Of a stretch of DNA of 28,465 nucleotides, positions 28,065 through 28,465 are shown piece by piece. The notes below the pieces were generated by a model that worked only from the letters and a program-made list of their open reading frames with translations, made no database searches and was not told the DNA's origin. Positions within the stretch are counted from its first letter, which is position 1. Each line of letters opens with the position of its first letter. Source of the stretch: Gnetum montanum (lineage: Eukaryota; Streptophyta; Gnetopsida; Gnetales; Gnetaceae); contig MNCI01005457.1 of NCBI GenBank assembly GCA_015680685.1, positions 10,594 through 39,058 on the forward strand, in the 5' to 3' direction. The translations under genes were made by a program, and so were the position numbers.

Positions 28065-28465
28065 AGGCTTGTGGAAACTCCCATTCTACAAGCCCCTAAC
28101 TGGTCCAGGCTGTTCCATATCATGACCAATGCATCTAACTATGCCTTAGGAGCTGTACTGACATAATTAGATGAACAAAAATGACCTTATTACATCCACT
28201 ATGCCAGTAAGAGTATCACCGGTGCACAACTTAACTACACGACTACAGAAAAGGAATTAATGGCTGTAGTGTTTGCACTGGATAAATTTAGGAACTATGT
28301 ATTAGGTTACAAAGTATACATCCATACAGATCATAGTGCGATTTGGTTTCTTATGAACAAGCCAACGGTTAGCCCACGTATTATATGTTGGCTAGTGATT
28401 CTTTAGGAGTTCGACTTAACCATAGTGGACAGCAAAGGCACCGAGAATGTAGTTGTCAATCACCT
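28065..28465 (+). pseudogene. RNase H domain of the Athila-like element, 5' part
   Basis: Readable text is RLVETPILQAPNWSRLFHIM, then TNASNYALGAVLT, where Asn stands for the first catalytic Asp (a G to A change), then YYIHYASKSITGAQLNYTTT, EKELMAVVFALDKFRNYVLG, YKVYIHTDHSAIWFLMNKPT and EFDLTIVDSKGTENVVVNHL at the window edge. Glu in TEKEL and Asp in TDHSA are kept. Stops at 28062, 28164, 28182 and 28404 break it. Confidence 0.85.

Larger units (their letters stand above)
23640..28465 (+). pseudogene. gag-pol: Athila-like gag-pol, one frame with 24 stop codons, cut by the window end
   Basis: From the ATG at 23640 (MNLRANQEKQKLYNGEI) a single reading frame passes through gag, zinc knuckle, protease, reverse transcriptase and into RNase H without any net frameshift. 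It contains 24 in-frame stops: 14 TAG, 7 TGA and 3 TAA. In-frame positions include 23787, 24057, 24522, 25014, 25422, 26460, 27240, 27750, 28062 and 28404. RT and RNase H motifs are closest to Athila (FGLCNAPATFQ, FLDGYSGYNQI, QLNYTTTEKELMAVVFALDK). Two active-site changes add to the stops: FMHDF in RT and NAS instead of DAS in RNase H. Integrase and the 3' LTR would lie beyond the window. This copy cannot make a full-length product. Confidence 0.9.

Overview
This window looks like nuclear intergenic DNA from a seed plant with a large, repeat-rich genome. It is AT-rich and holds no gene that I can recognise as a host gene. Everything identifiable is decayed Ty3/gypsy LTR retrotransposon DNA of the Athila and Tat types: gag, protease, reverse transcriptase, RNase H, the extra archaeal-type RNase H and integrase, together with LTRs, primer-binding sites and TATA boxes. 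Plant lineage is inferred from these families. I cannot name the species.

Layout. From 1 to about 17.5 kb all recognisable coding sequence lies on the minus strand. Position 1-387 is the 3' LTR of an Athila-like element (cut by the window edge), followed by its polypurine tract and a Pro/Gln/Met-rich broken ORF up to 1550. A primer-binding-site-like sequence at 2041-2058, a TATA box at 2716-2723 and a hairpin-cored repeat array (A, to about 4.05 kb) look like a second LTR. A broken gag at 4.2-5.75 kb is preceded on the minus strand by a decayed primer-binding site and another TATA-bearing region. A coiled-coil-like coding remnant lies at 7.56-8.62 kb. Array B (8.92-11.29 kb) is a roughly 78-bp degenerate repeat with a TAGAACCA/TGGTTCTA hairpin. 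A small array D lies at 12.4-12.8 kb. A nearly complete but broken Tat-type pol runs from about 17.48 kb down to 14.18 kb. Array C (18.42-20.64 kb) has a strikingly regular 190-bp period. A third class of roughly 188-bp repeats covers 21.4-22.1 kb.

From about 22.1 kb the readable features are on the plus strand: a coiled-coil coding remnant, then a full 898-bp Athila-like 5' LTR (22663-23560, same family as the left-end LTR but in opposite orientation), its primer-binding site, and a gag-pol reading frame from 23640 to the window end inside RNase H. That frame keeps one register for 1,608 codons and is broken only by 24 in-frame stop codons, mostly TAG. All coding regions are dead copies; both reverse transcriptases have also lost the first aspartate of the catalytic YxDD box.

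The most unusual property of the window is that at least five different short palindromic words have each been multiplied into local arrays, and three of these clusters sit directly upstream of LTR-type TATA boxes. Two N characters (22879 and 22933) bracket a duplicated 53-bp promoter segment in the right LTR, which is probably an assembly artefact.
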